NCBI GenBank assembly: GCA_031289425.1
Contig: JAITPM010000002.1
Coordinates: 1-59,645 of the forward strand
Source of the DNA: Fusobacteriaceae bacterium
GTDB lineage: Bacteria > Fusobacteriota > Fusobacteriia > Fusobacteriales > Fusobacteriaceae
Direction of reading: 5' to 3'
DNA: 59,645 bases
Part shown: positions 7,979 through 16,542 of the stretch, piece after piece
Layout of the letters: every line of letters starts with the position of its first letter
Position numbering within the stretch: position 1 is the stretch's first letter
Made by a program: the position numbers and the translations under genes
The notes under the pieces: generated by a model
Seen by the model: the letters and a program-made list of their open reading frames with translations, nothing else
Told to the model about the DNA's origin: nothing
Database searches by the model: none

Positions 7979-8007
7979 TTGACAAATCAAACCAAAAATC
8001 TTATAAA
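7979..8007 (+). promoter_or_regulatory. Promoter of the ABM-domain gene
   Basis: TTGACA and TATAAA are separated by 17 bp, about 44 nt before the ATG at 8051. The remaining 7752-7978 sequence is AT-rich and shows nothing else. Confidence 0.65.
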
Positions 8008-8050
8008 TATATAATACATTATATAAAAAATTTTAAAAAAGGAGAACTAT

Positions 8051-8344
8051 ATGATAAGAGTTGTTGCCAAAAATTTTCTCATTCCTGAAAAAACTAGTGC
8101 TGCTGCACCATTTTTTAGTGAACTTATTTCAGCTACTCGTAAAGAGGAAGGATGTATAGAGTATCGTCTTTTCATCAATTCAAAAGTTAATACAGAATAT
8201 GTATTTATTGAAGAATGGATCAGTCAAGAAGCGTTGGATAAACACATGAATTCTGAACATTTCAAACGTTTGATCCCCCATATTAAAGAGTTTTGTTCAA
8301 AAGAGAAAGAAGTTATGATCTTAGAAGAGTTTGTTTCAAAATAA
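8051..8344 (+). CDS. ABM-domain protein (YgiN-like quinol/antibiotic monooxygenase family)
   Basis: The product is 97 residues, the usual size for a single ABM ferredoxin-like domain that dimerises. Family features are the early I-x-V-VAKN strand, EEGCIEYRLF, YVFIEEWISQEALDKHMNSEHF and the terminal strand. Members include cofactor-free monooxygenases and many proteins of unknown substrate. AAGGAG precedes the ATG. It is monocistronic, with its own promoter and a hairpin terminator. Confidence 0.85.
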   Translation: MIRVVAKNFLIPEKTSAAAPFFSELISATRKEEGCIEYRLFINSKVNTEYVFIEEWISQEALDKHMNSEHFKRLIPHIKEFCSKEKEVMILEEFVSK

Positions 8345-8360
8345 AAAACTAAAAAAATGC

Positions 8361-8388
8361 TGAACCTGAATTATTTACATCAGGTTCA
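8361..8388 (+). terminator. Hairpin terminator after the ABM gene
   Basis: TGAACCTGA and TCAGGTTCA form a perfect 9-bp stem with a 10-nt loop, followed by an AT-rich, only partly T-rich tail. Confidence 0.6.
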
Positions 8389-8479
8389 TAATTTATTTAA
8401 GTATTTTTAAAATATAACAATAAGCTATTGAGTTTCTAATTTTTTTGTTCCTAAATGTTTCATTAATTTATTAAATATT

Positions 8480-9190
8480 TTATATTATTCCATATAAATA
8501 TAGTATTTTTTGAATTATTCGATAGATTACTATAAACATAAATAACATACATATTTTAAATTTTTTGTCTATATATTTATTAAGAAATATCTTAATATAA
8601 GAATATAAAATCAACCCGGAAATTATTGTCCCAGTGCTAAGAACTACTATCCTATCAGTACTTCTATAGAATAATAATACTAAAGATGCCATAACTATTA
8701 TACTTATGAGGACTATAATATTGGTTTTTTGATTTCCTATATGTCTTATTTCATGAATATCATTTAATTCTTTAATTAATCCTTCATAATTTTCAACATT
8801 CTTATCTAATAAAATATTGGTTTTATCTTTCAAAAATATAACTACAGAGTTACTACTATATTGTTCAATTTTATCTATTTTGTCATTATCAAAAATAACT
8901 TCTTTTCCTTTTTTTATTTCCTTAAATACCGTATCCTCAATTTTATAGATAGTATTAAGTTGATTTTTTTTCAATATTTTCAGCCCAATTTTTATTCCAA
9001 TAAACATTGCAATTCCCATAATTATTGTTGTTCCGATTATTGTAAAAAGCATAGTATGATAATCCTTTATGTGATAAGCTGCAAGACCCGATTCAATAAG
9101 TATTATAGGAATCATAAATAATAACGGGGTCTTAATTGATTTATTGATCATTCTTTTTTTGGTTTCTTCACTATATTTATATTCACTCAT
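8480..9190 (-). CDS. Hypothetical membrane protein
   Basis: The product is 236 residues and not recognised. Two hydrophobic segments lie in the first third (LLFMIPIILIESGLAA; MLFTIIGTTIIMGIAMFIGI). A soluble, charged middle of about 75 residues (IEDTVFKEIKKGKEVIF, then a short beta-rich stretch) follows. Three more hydrophobic segments lie at the C-terminus. The layout resembles YcxB- or PH-like membrane proteins, but I cannot assign it. The start at 9190 is chosen because GAGGTGG lies 6 nt upstream; the track start is a GTG inside that site. Confidence 0.6.
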   Translation of the reverse strand: MSEYKYSEETKKRMINKSIKTPLLFMIPIILIESGLAAYHIKDYHTMLFTIIGTTIIMGIAMFIGIKIGLKILKKNQLNTIYKIEDTVFKEIKKGKEVIFDNDKIDKIEQYSSNSVVIFLKDKTNILLDKNVENYEGLIKELNDIHEIRHIGNQKTNIIVLISIIVMASLVLLFYRSTDRIVVLSTGTIISGLILYSYIKIFLNKYIDKKFKICMLFMFIVIYRIIQKILYLYGII

Positions 9191-9306
9191 TAATACCACC
9201 TCTGAACCATTTTAAATAACTTCCATAGACAATCACAATAAGGTATTATGAAAAATTTTTCATAATAATATAAAATATTTATCTATAACTTTTTATAAAA
9301 TGTGAA

Positions 9307-9342
9307 ACGTCTAAATCCCTACCTTAAAAAAGGATTTAGACG
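9307..9342 (-). terminator. Terminator after the OmpA-family gene
   Basis: ACGTCTAAATCC and GGATTTAGACGT form a perfect 12-bp stem with a 12-nt loop. It lies 41 nt downstream of the minus-strand OmpA-family stop and upstream of the next minus-strand gene. The T-run after the stem is weak. Confidence 0.6.
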
Positions 9343-9382
9343 TCTATACATCATTAAAAATTATTTATAACCAGAACTATTA

Positions 9383-10018
9383 TTATCTATATGGTAAAAT
9401 TTCTATTTCAACTCTTCTATTTTGAGCCTTTCCACTTGTAGTGCGGTTACTAGCAATGGGCTCATATTCCCCATAACCGACCGTTGATATTCTACTTCCC
9501 CTTACTCCTCTTCTTGTCAGATAATTTTTGATACTTTGTGCTCTTCTTTCAGATAATTCGAGATTATAATGTTCTGAACCATCACTATCAGTATGTCCGG
9601 AAACTATAATTCTAGTCTCAGGATAATCTATTAAAACATTTGCAATTTCATTGAGTGGTCTATAGAAAGAAGGTCTTACCGCATGTTTGTCGGTATCAAA
9701 TGTCAATCCACTAGGTAAATAAAGATTAAGATTTTCTCCTTTTCTTGAAATCCTTACTTGACTATTCCTTCCCAAACGTTTATTAAATTCTCCTTCTTGT
9801 TTATCTCTGTATGCTCCCCAACCTAGTCCCGCCAAAGAACCTACAGCCGCTCCTATTACAGTCCCTTTTGTATTCTTTCCTATTACTTGTCCTACGATAG
9901 CTCCAACCCCTGCGCCAACAGCCGCTCCTTTAGTTCTCCTTTGCGCTGCACCGAATATATTTGTTGAACTAAACAAAATACTTACTAACATAATACTACT
10001 GATTAACTTTTTTCTCAT
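9383..10018 (-). CDS. OmpA-family outer-membrane protein with glycine zipper (YiaD-like)
   Basis: The product is 211 residues. It has a signal peptide (MRKKLISSIMLVSILFSS..., probable cut before AAQRR). Next comes a glycine-zipper segment (GAAVGAGVGAIVGQVIG, GTVIGAAVGSLAGLGWG) that likely inserts in a membrane. The C-terminal OmpA domain (about 95-205) binds peptidoglycan, with the signature SGHTDSDGSEHYNLELSERRA and NRRVEI. It supports a diderm envelope. The start at 10018 is preferred because GGAGG lies 9 nt upstream; the track start lies inside that site. There is no close operon partner; leuS ends 199 bp away on the same strand. Confidence 0.88.
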   Translation of the reverse strand: MRKKLISSIMLVSILFSSTNIFGAAQRRTKGAAVGAGVGAIVGQVIGKNTKGTVIGAAVGSLAGLGWGAYRDKQEGEFNKRLGRNSQVRISRKGENLNLYLPSGLTFDTDKHAVRPSFYRPLNEIANVLIDYPETRIIVSGHTDSDGSEHYNLELSERRAQSIKNYLTRRGVRGSRISTVGYGEYEPIASNRTTSGKAQNRRVEIEILPYR

Positions 10019-10216
10019 TTTTAATACCTCCATAAATAAAAAATTTAATAATTTTTAATAGTTTACCATAACTATTTGTCTTGACCATGTCATCAAATGC
10101 TTTTAACAAAATTATTAATATTTAAAATAAGCATATACAAACCTTTCATGTGATTATAACAATTATACTAAAACAAATTCTTATTTTGATAGAAAATAAA
10201 TTTACGAAAATTAAAT

Positions 10217-12835
10217 TTATTCTTTTATAACTATATTTACAATCTTGTCCGGAACTACTATTATTTTAATCAAATTTTTACCTTCTATATGTTTCTTCAC
10301 ATTGGGTATTTTCAAAGCCAATGTTTCGACAACCTCTTTGGCTGTCCCTCTTTCTGCATTGATTGTTCCCCGCATTTTTCCATTTACTTGCACAGCCATA
10401 GTGATTTGAGATTCCTGAATAAATTTTTCATCATATTCAGGCCATTTCTCATTGAATAAATATCCACTATTTCCAAACTCTTCCCATAATTCATCTGTAA
10501 AATGTGGAACGAAAGGAGACAACATAATTATAATATTTCTTATTACTTCTCCAAATATTTTTTTAGATTCAGTTGTGAAATTGTTTTTATCTATAACATT
10601 TACTTTATAATCTTGTAAATCGTTGGTAAGTTCCATTGTCGCAGCTATAGAAGTATTGAAATGATAATCGTCCTCTATAGAGTCTGAGACCTTTTTTATA
10701 GTCTGATTGAGTTTTATCAAGATAGCTCTATCTCTATCGTCGATTTTATCTGTTTCTATTTCTCCAAAAGATATATTATCTTTATTTTCTAGAGCCAATC
10801 TCCATATTCTAGATAAAAACCTAGATGCTCCTACCAGTCCATTCTCATTCCATTCCAATTCTTTTTCAGGTGGAGCTGCGAACAATATAAATAATCTTGT
10901 AACATCCGCACCAAATTGTTTTACCATTTCTTCTGGATCCACTCCATTGTTTTTAGATTTGGACATTTTCTCAATTTTAATTGAAAGTTCTTCGTTTGTC
11001 TCAATAGAATATGCTTTATCTCCTTTTTTTATGATTTCATCCGGATATAGAAATCTATTTCCTTTGGCCGAATAATAAGATGGTCCAAGTACCATTCCTT
11101 GCGTTAAAAGTTTTTTAAAAGGTTCATTTGATTTTAAAAGATTTAGATCTCTAAGTGTTTTTTGGAAAAATCTAGCATATAAAAGATGCATTACGGCATG
11201 TTCTATTCCGCCGATATATTGATCGACCGGAGCCCAACCATCTATTATTTCTCTGTCAAATGGCACTTTTTCGTTTTTCGAATCGCAATATCTTAGAAAA
11301 TACCAGGAAGAATCCACAAAAGTATCCATAGTGTCCATATCCCGTCTAGCATGGCCACCACATACAGGGCAGATAGCATTTTTAAAAGATTCAGAAGTTT
11401 CTAGTGGGTTACCTTTCCCGCTAAATGAAACATCTTCAGGAAGTATAACAGGTAAATTCTCATATTTTTCCATAACCAGACCGCATTTATCACAATATAG
11501 AGCAGGAATCGGAGTACCCCAATACCTTTGTCTAGATACGCCCCAGTCTTTTAGTCTGTATTTAATAGTTCTTGTTCCTTTTTTATTTTCTTCTACGTAC
11601 AATGCGATTTGCTCCAAAGCGTCATTTTGTGGAATTCCGGAAAATTTGCCGGAATTAGTCATGATTCCACTTTCGACAAATGCCTCTGTCATTGTAAGGG
11701 GATCCAATTTTATTTCTTTTTTATCTTTATCATACGGATTTACAACTACTCTAATAGGTAAATTATATTTTTTGGCAAAAGCAAAGTCTCTCTCATCATG
11801 AGCAGGAACTGCCATTACCGCTCCCGTTCCGTAATTCATCAGAACATAGTCAGCAACCCATAATTGCACTTTTTCAAGAGTTATCGGATTTTCTACATAC
11901 CATCCTGTAAAAATTCCATTTTTTTCTCTTCCCTCTGAAGAACGTTCTATTATATCTGTGTTTTTCATATTTAATATAATATTTTTTATACTGGGGTTTA
12001 CTTCTATTATTTTTTCAATCAAAGGATGTTCAGGAGCCAACACGCAGTATGTTACACCGTATATGGTATCAATACGAGTAGTAAACATTGGTAAATCTTC
12101 TCCATTTTCGACTACTTTGAATACTATCTCTGTACCGAATGATTTCCCTATCCAATTTTTTTGCATTGTAATAACTTTTTCAGGCCATCCGGATTTTATT
12201 TCGTTATGACCATCTAATAATTCTTCTGCATAATCAGTAATTTTAAAGAACCATTGTTCTAATTCTTTTTGAATAACAGATGTTTCATTATGTCTCCAGC
12301 ATTTACCATCTTCTACTTGTTCATTGGCAAGTACTGTATTACATTGCGGGCACCAATTGACCAAAGATTTTTTCTTATAGACCAATCCTTTTTCATAAAG
12401 TTTTTTAAAAATCCATTGATTCCATTTATAATAATCCGGTTTATAACTTGCTATTTCTCTATCCCAATCATATGAAAAACCCATTAATTTTAATTGTCTT
12501 TTCATATTTTCTATATTTGATTTGGTCCAGATAGCCGGGTGGACATTATTTTGTATGGCAGCATTTTCTGCTGGAAGACCAAAAGCGTCCCAACCCATTG
12601 GATGCAACACATTGTAACCTTTCATTCTTTTATATCTCGCTATGACATCTCCGATAGTATAGTTTCTAGCATGACCAACATGCAATTTTCCTGATGGATA
12701 CGGAAGCATTTCTAATACATAATAGTTTTCTTTATCCGGTTCTTTATTATTTGTTTTAAATATATTTTCATCTTCCCATTTTTTTTGCCATTTTATCTCT
12801 ATTTCCTTAAAATTATATTCTCTCAAAATTTTCAC
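10217..12835 (-). CDS. leuS: Leucyl-tRNA synthetase
   Basis: The product is 872 residues, the normal bacterial LeuS length. It charges tRNA-Leu and edits mischarged tRNA. The class I signatures are present: the HIGH-type motif PYPSGKLHVGHARN near the N-terminus and KMSKSKNNG in the last third. The editing domain contains TTRIDTIYGVTYCVLAPEHP and the conserved MAVPAHDERD. It is the last gene of the minus-strand unit murA-rlmB-leuS, 29 bp after rlmB. No T-box leader is visible in the short gap. Confidence 0.98.
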   Translation of the reverse strand: MKILREYNFKEIEIKWQKKWEDENIFKTNNKEPDKENYYVLEMLPYPSGKLHVGHARNYTIGDVIARYKRMKGYNVLHPMGWDAFGLPAENAAIQNNVHPAIWTKSNIENMKRQLKLMGFSYDWDREIASYKPDYYKWNQWIFKKLYEKGLVYKKKSLVNWCPQCNTVLANEQVEDGKCWRHNETSVIQKELEQWFFKITDYAEELLDGHNEIKSGWPEKVITMQKNWIGKSFGTEIVFKVVENGEDLPMFTTRIDTIYGVTYCVLAPEHPLIEKIIEVNPSIKNIILNMKNTDIIERSSEGREKNGIFTGWYVENPITLEKVQLWVADYVLMNYGTGAVMAVPAHDERDFAFAKKYNLPIRVVVNPYDKDKKEIKLDPLTMTEAFVESGIMTNSGKFSGIPQNDALEQIALYVEENKKGTRTIKYRLKDWGVSRQRYWGTPIPALYCDKCGLVMEKYENLPVILPEDVSFSGKGNPLETSESFKNAICPVCGGHARRDMDTMDTFVDSSWYFLRYCDSKNEKVPFDREIIDGWAPVDQYIGGIEHAVMHLLYARFFQKTLRDLNLLKSNEPFKKLLTQGMVLGPSYYSAKGNRFLYPDEIIKKGDKAYSIETNEELSIKIEKMSKSKNNGVDPEEMVKQFGADVTRLFILFAAPPEKELEWNENGLVGASRFLSRIWRLALENKDNISFGEIETDKIDDRDRAILIKLNQTIKKVSDSIEDDYHFNTSIAATMELTNDLQDYKVNVIDKNNFTTESKKIFGEVIRNIIIMLSPFVPHFTDELWEEFGNSGYLFNEKWPEYDEKFIQESQITMAVQVNGKMRGTINAERGTAKEVVETLALKIPNVKKHIEGKNLIKIIVVPDKIVNIVIKE

Positions 12836-12864
12836 CTCATAAATATTAATAAATTTTTTGTACT

Positions 12865-13581
12865 TTAATTTTTATTATGTGCTTCAGCTATTTTGGAAAG
12901 CAGAACACCACAAGCAACCGAAACGTTCAAAGAATTTATCTTACCATACATAGGTATTTTTATCAATAAATCACAATTTTCTTTTACATTTTTTCTAATT
13001 CCATTTCCTTCACTACCCAAAATTAGAACAACTTTATCAGTATATTTCTCACAAGAATAATCACTATTTCCACTACCATCCGCTCCATATATCCAGTAAC
13101 TGAGCCGTTTTAATTTTTCTATTGCATTAGAAATATTCGTTACTTTTGTAATGTTTATGTGTTCTATAGCACCGGTCGAAGTTTTTACAACAGTTTCATT
13201 TATGTGCACAGAATTTCTTTCCGGAATTATTATTCCATTTACACCAAAAACTTCAGCACTTCTTATCACTGCACCAAAATTTCTAGGGTCTTGTATTCCA
13301 TCCAAAATTAAAACTATACTTTTTTTCAGAGGAGCTATTTTTTCCAAAAATTCTCCGAATTCTATATAATAATCATATTCGTTAATAATGACAGAAACGC
13401 CTTGTGAATTCAATACTTTTTTATCCGTATAGAAAATTTTTATATTTCTATCGGAAGCTAATTTTTTTATTCTATTTAATTTTTCATCTTTCATGCCTTT
13501 ATAAATCTCTATTTTTTCTATATGTTTTTCTTTATTTTGCAAAATTTCAATTGCAGGATTTATTCCTATAATTTTTTCCAT
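12865..13581 (-). CDS. rlmB: 23S rRNA (guanosine-2'-O-)-methyltransferase RlmB-like (SpoU/TrmH family)
   Basis: The product is 238 residues. An N-terminal substrate-binding domain (1-75) precedes the SPOUT domain. The three SpoU motifs are present: LDGIQDPRNFGAVIRSAEVFG, VLILGSEGNGIR and IPMYGKINSLNVSVACGVLL. The family methylates ribose 2'-O in rRNA or tRNA using SAM and a deep trefoil knot. It lies between murA (25 bp upstream) and leuS. The rlmB symbol rests on length and N-terminal domain; TrmH-like paralogues cannot be excluded. Confidence 0.88.
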   Translation of the reverse strand: MEKIIGINPAIEILQNKEKHIEKIEIYKGMKDEKLNRIKKLASDRNIKIFYTDKKVLNSQGVSVIINEYDYYIEFGEFLEKIAPLKKSIVLILDGIQDPRNFGAVIRSAEVFGVNGIIIPERNSVHINETVVKTSTGAIEHINITKVTNISNAIEKLKRLSYWIYGADGSGNSDYSCEKYTDKVVLILGSEGNGIRKNVKENCDLLIKIPMYGKINSLNVSVACGVLLSKIAEAHNKN

Positions 13582-13606
13582 TATATCTCCAAAGTATGAT
13601 ACGTCA

Positions 13607-14884
13607 TTATATTTCGACCTTTATTCTTTCTATATCAGCACCTAATTTTTTTAATTTTTTATCAAAAGCTTCGTACCCCCTGTCCACGTGATATATTCTA
13701 TTTACTACAGTAGATCCCTTTGCTTTGAGGGCTGCCAGTATAAGAGCCGCTCCAGCTCTCAGATCACTTGCCATGACATCAGCAGAATACAACTCCTTCA
13801 CACCGATTATTGTTGCCGAATCACCATTAATATCGATTTTGGCTCCCATTCTATTCAGCTCAGGAACATGCATAAATCTGTTTTCAAAAATTGTCTCATT
13901 TACTTCACTTATACCTTTTATCAGGGAGAGCAGAGTCATCATAGGCGCCTGAACATCCGTAGGAAATCCAGGATGAGGCATTGTTTTTACATTTATTGGA
14001 GATAATTCATTTAGATTTGATAAAATTCTCATATTATTACCTGATATTTCATATTTTAATCCCATTTCTTCCAATTTTATTAAAAAGCCATTCAAGTGTT
14101 CTTTGTCTACACCTTTTACAATTATATCACCGTCAAATAAAATAGATAACACAATGTATGTTGCAGCTACGACTCTATCACTTATTATAGTATGCTCGCA
14201 TGGAGTCATTTTCTTTACGCCTTCTATAGTGATTTTGCTCGTACCAGCTCCTTGGATTTTTGCACCCATTTTATTTAGAAAATGGCATAAATCTTCTATT
14301 TCGGGTTCCCTTGCGGCATTTTCGATAATAGTTGTTCCGTTTGCCTTTGTAGCAGCCATTATTATATTTTCCGTAGCTCCAACACTTGGCATATCCAATA
14401 TAATATTTCCACCTCTAAGTCCATGTTTAGCAGTCGCCTCTACGTAGCCATGGTCAATCTTATATTTGACTCCCAAAGTTTCGAATCCTTTCAAATGGAG
14501 GTCTACAGGTCTAGGACCGATATTGCAACCACCCGGGAGGGATACTTTGCATTTTCCTGCATGAGCCAAAATCCCGCCCATTGCCAAAAAAGAAGCTCTC
14601 ATCTTTTTTACGATTTCATACTCAGCTGTCAATGTAGTGAGGCCACTATTTGTAATTCTATATGTATGTTCATTTATATTTTCCACTCTTAATCCTAGGC
14701 TTGTCAGGAGTTCTATCGCAGTTTTTATATCTCTGAGATTAGGAACATTTTTCAATATGTACACACCTTTTTCTATAAGTGTCGCCATAAAAATAGGGAG
14801 TGATGAGTTTTTAGAACCATCCACTTTTATTTCACCCACCAATTTTCTACCGCCTATTATTCTGAAAGCTTCTACTCCTATCAT
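13607..14884 (-). CDS. murA: UDP-N-acetylglucosamine 1-carboxyvinyltransferase
   Basis: The product is 425 residues. It catalyses the first committed step of peptidoglycan synthesis, transfer of enolpyruvate from PEP to UDP-GlcNAc. The substrate-binding [11 protein letters not shown] motif is at about residue 20 and the catalytic loop [16 protein letters not shown] carries Cys120, the residue attacked by fosfomycin. Repeated inside-out alpha/beta segments run through the protein as expected. AAGGAG precedes the ATG, and an extended -10 promoter lies upstream. It is first in murA-rlmB-leuS. Confidence 0.97.
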   Translation of the reverse strand: MIGVEAFRIIGGRKLVGEIKVDGSKNSSLPIFMATLIEKGVYILKNVPNLRDIKTAIELLTSLGLRVENINEHTYRITNSGLTTLTAEYEIVKKMRASFLAMGGILAHAGKCKVSLPGGCNIGPRPVDLHLKGFETLGVKYKIDHGYVEATAKHGLRGGNIILDMPSVGATENIIMAATKANGTTIIENAAREPEIEDLCHFLNKMGAKIQGAGTSKITIEGVKKMTPCEHTIISDRVVAATYIVLSILFDGDIIVKGVDKEHLNGFLIKLEEMGLKYEISGNNMRILSNLNELSPINVKTMPHPGFPTDVQAPMMTLLSLIKGISEVNETIFENRFMHVPELNRMGAKIDINGDSATIIGVKELYSADVMASDLRAGAALILAALKAKGSTVVNRIYHVDRGYEAFDKKLKKLGADIERIKVEI

Positions 14885-14918
14885 TATTAATTCTCCTTAA
14901 AATTTTATAAGTTGAGTA

Positions 14919-14927
14919 ATTATACCA
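14919..14927 (-). promoter_or_regulatory. Extended -10 promoter of murA operon
   Basis: On the minus strand TGGTATAAT is a perfect -10 box with the TGn extension, about 35 nt before the murA ATG. The -35 region is weak, as is common with extended -10 promoters. Confidence 0.5.
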
Positions 14928-15067
14928 CAAACCACTGCTTTTTTAAATATGTATTTTATATATTTTTGAAAAAATAAATATTTACTTTTAGTAAATACAA
15001 TGATAAAATAATTTCAAATAAAAAATAAAATATACTATTATTTTATTGAACTTTGATGGAGGCTTTT

Positions 15068-15463
15068 ATGAATTTTGAAGAAGTTATGTATGTGGCCAAT
15101 GAAAAAAACCCATTCAGTCAACTTATAGGTATGAAAATGATTGAGCTTAACGAAGATCATTCTGTTGGGATTCTTCCAATTAATGATAAGCTATTAAATC
15201 CGCATGGAATGTTGCATGGAGGCGCTTATTATACTTTGGCTGATACTGTAGCAGGTGTATTGTCCCGAACTGATAATAAAAAAGGGGTTACATTGGAAGG
15301 AAAAATGAATTTTATAAAAGGAGCATGTAGCGGAACCACAATAAAAGCCATTGCTAAATTTTTACATAAAGGCAAAAAAACTGGTGTAATTACTGTTATG
15401 ATTTATGATGAAGCAGAAAATGTATTGGCAACCGGGATTTATACAATGTTTTTTATAGACTAA
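15068..15463 (+). CDS. PaaI-type hotdog-fold thioesterase, copy 1
   Basis: The product is 131 residues, one hotdog domain. The PaaI/4HBT signature is present: LNPHGMLHGGAYYTLADTVAG, with the oxyanion-hole HGG and the catalytic Asp of LAD. Family members hydrolyse acyl- or aryl-CoA thioesters in the cytoplasm as tetramers. The start at 15068 is chosen because GGAGG lies 5 nt upstream; the track start (TTG) lies before that site. It has a near-identical neighbour 62 bp downstream. Substrate unknown. Confidence 0.85.
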   Translation: MNFEEVMYVANEKNPFSQLIGMKMIELNEDHSVGILPINDKLLNPHGMLHGGAYYTLADTVAGVLSRTDNKKGVTLEGKMNFIKGACSGTTIKAIAKFLHKGKKTGVITVMIYDEAENVLATGIYTMFFID

Positions 15464-15525
15464 ATTTAAATCATATTAAAAATAAAATTATACTGTTAAT
15501 TTATTGGACTTTGATGGAGGTTTTT

Positions 15526-15921
15526 ATGAACTTTGAAGATGTTATGTATGTGGCTAATGAAAAAAATCCTTTTAGCCAACTTGTAGGTATGAAAATAATT
15601 GAGCTTGATGAAGACCATTCTGTGGGCATTCTACCAGTTACTGATAAATTATTAAACCCACATGGAATCTTACATGGAGGCGTTTATTATACTCTGGCTG
15701 ATACTGCTGCAGGAGTATTATCTCGAACTGGCAATAAAAAAAATGTTACATTGGAGGGGAAATTAAATTTTATAAAAGGTATAGGTAGCGGAACAATGAT
15801 AAAAGCCGTTGCTAATAAATTGCATAAAGGCAGCAAAACCGGTGTATTTACTGTTATGATTTATGATGAAAATGAAAATATCTTGGCAGCGGGAATTTAT
15901 ACAATGTTTTTTATAGAATAA
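15526..15921 (+). CDS. PaaI-type hotdog-fold thioesterase, copy 2
   Basis: The product is 131 residues and a clear duplicate of the gene before it; most residues are identical by eye. The catalytic motif LNPHGILHGGVYYTLADTAAG is intact, so both copies should be active. Differences are scattered (M/I, E/D, N/S type changes), as expected for a duplicate under purifying selection and not a decaying copy. The start is set by GGAGG before the ATG at 15526. Confidence 0.85.
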   Translation: MNFEDVMYVANEKNPFSQLVGMKIIELDEDHSVGILPVTDKLLNPHGILHGGVYYTLADTAAGVLSRTGNKKNVTLEGKLNFIKGIGSGTMIKAVANKLHKGSKTGVFTVMIYDENENILAAGIYTMFFIE

Positions 15922-16050
15922 ATTTAAATCATATTAAGAATTAAATTTTTAAAATGGCTAAATATTAAGGTTTTCGAATAATTATTCTTTTTAATACATA
16001 AAAAATAAAATTTTTTTTAATTTTTACTACAAATTTTTACCTTAATGTAT

Positions 16051-16056
16051 TATAAT
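16051..16056 (+). promoter_or_regulatory. -10 box upstream of the FadA-like gene
   Basis: A perfect TATAAT lies 73 nt before the ATG at 16129. The -35 region is poor, so only the -10 box is claimed. Confidence 0.35.
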
Positions 16057-16128
16057 ACAAGTGTGGTTGTTTTTTGATTTACTCAAAAAACATAAATATA
16101 ATAAAAAATTATAAGGAGATGGATTACA

Positions 16129-16494
16129 ATGAAAAAATTATTATTAGTAGGATGTATTTTATTAACTGGAGCTGTTGCTTTTGCAAGCGACGTAGAAGCT
16201 AATTTTGCTGACTTAGAAGCTACTTTCCAAGTTTTACAAGCTGAAGAAAAAGCTTTATATGAAGCTAGAAAACAAGAAGCTTTGGATGCACAAGAAAAAT
16301 TAAACCAACAAAGAAAAATGTATTCAGAAGTTGCTGCTAAAGAAAAAGTTTTAGGTGCTAACAGCAAATCAAAATTGAACGGAGAACAATACAAAGAATT
16401 AGCTGCAAGATACGGCGAAATCAAAAAAGAACTTGAAGCTGAAATGAAAGCAAATGAAAAAGTAATAGCTGATTTTAACGCATTAAGCAAATAA
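16129..16494 (+). CDS. FadA-family coiled-coil adhesin precursor
   Basis: The product is 121 residues. The signal peptide is MKKLLLVGCILLTGAVAFA, probably cut before SDVEANF. The mature chain is almost wholly helical and rich in Ala, Glu, Lys and Gln: one long helix (about 22-70), a short turn (KSKLNGEQ) and a second helix (about 80-119). It follows FadA of Fusobacterium nucleatum closely in length, in the EARKQEALDAQEKLNQQ segment and in the QYKELAARYGEIKKELEAEM end. FadA forms filaments at the cell surface and binds host cadherin. Host binding by this homologue is not shown. The ribosome binding site is AAGGAG. Confidence 0.85.
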   Translation: MKKLLLVGCILLTGAVAFASDVEANFADLEATFQVLQAEEKALYEARKQEALDAQEKLNQQRKMYSEVAAKEKVLGANSKSKLNGEQYKELAARYGEIKKELEAEMKANEKVIADFNALSK

Positions 16495-16542
16495 TAAAGT
16501 TTTGGCAAAGTAGAATTGTAATATTGTAGGAGGAGTGCCATT

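Larger units (their letters stand above)
15020..15935 (+). repeat. Tandem duplication, unit about 458 bp, carrying a thioesterase gene
   Basis: Two consecutive units each contain a leader, the TTGATGGAGG ribosome binding site region, a whole thioesterase ORF and the tail TAAATTTAAATCATATTAA. The matching 5' and 3' flanks show that the duplication included intergenic DNA. Confidence 0.85.

Noticed and set aside
10217-12900. T-box control of leuS
   Set aside because: Only 29 bp separate leuS from rlmB; there is no room for a T-box and no T-box sequence is visible.
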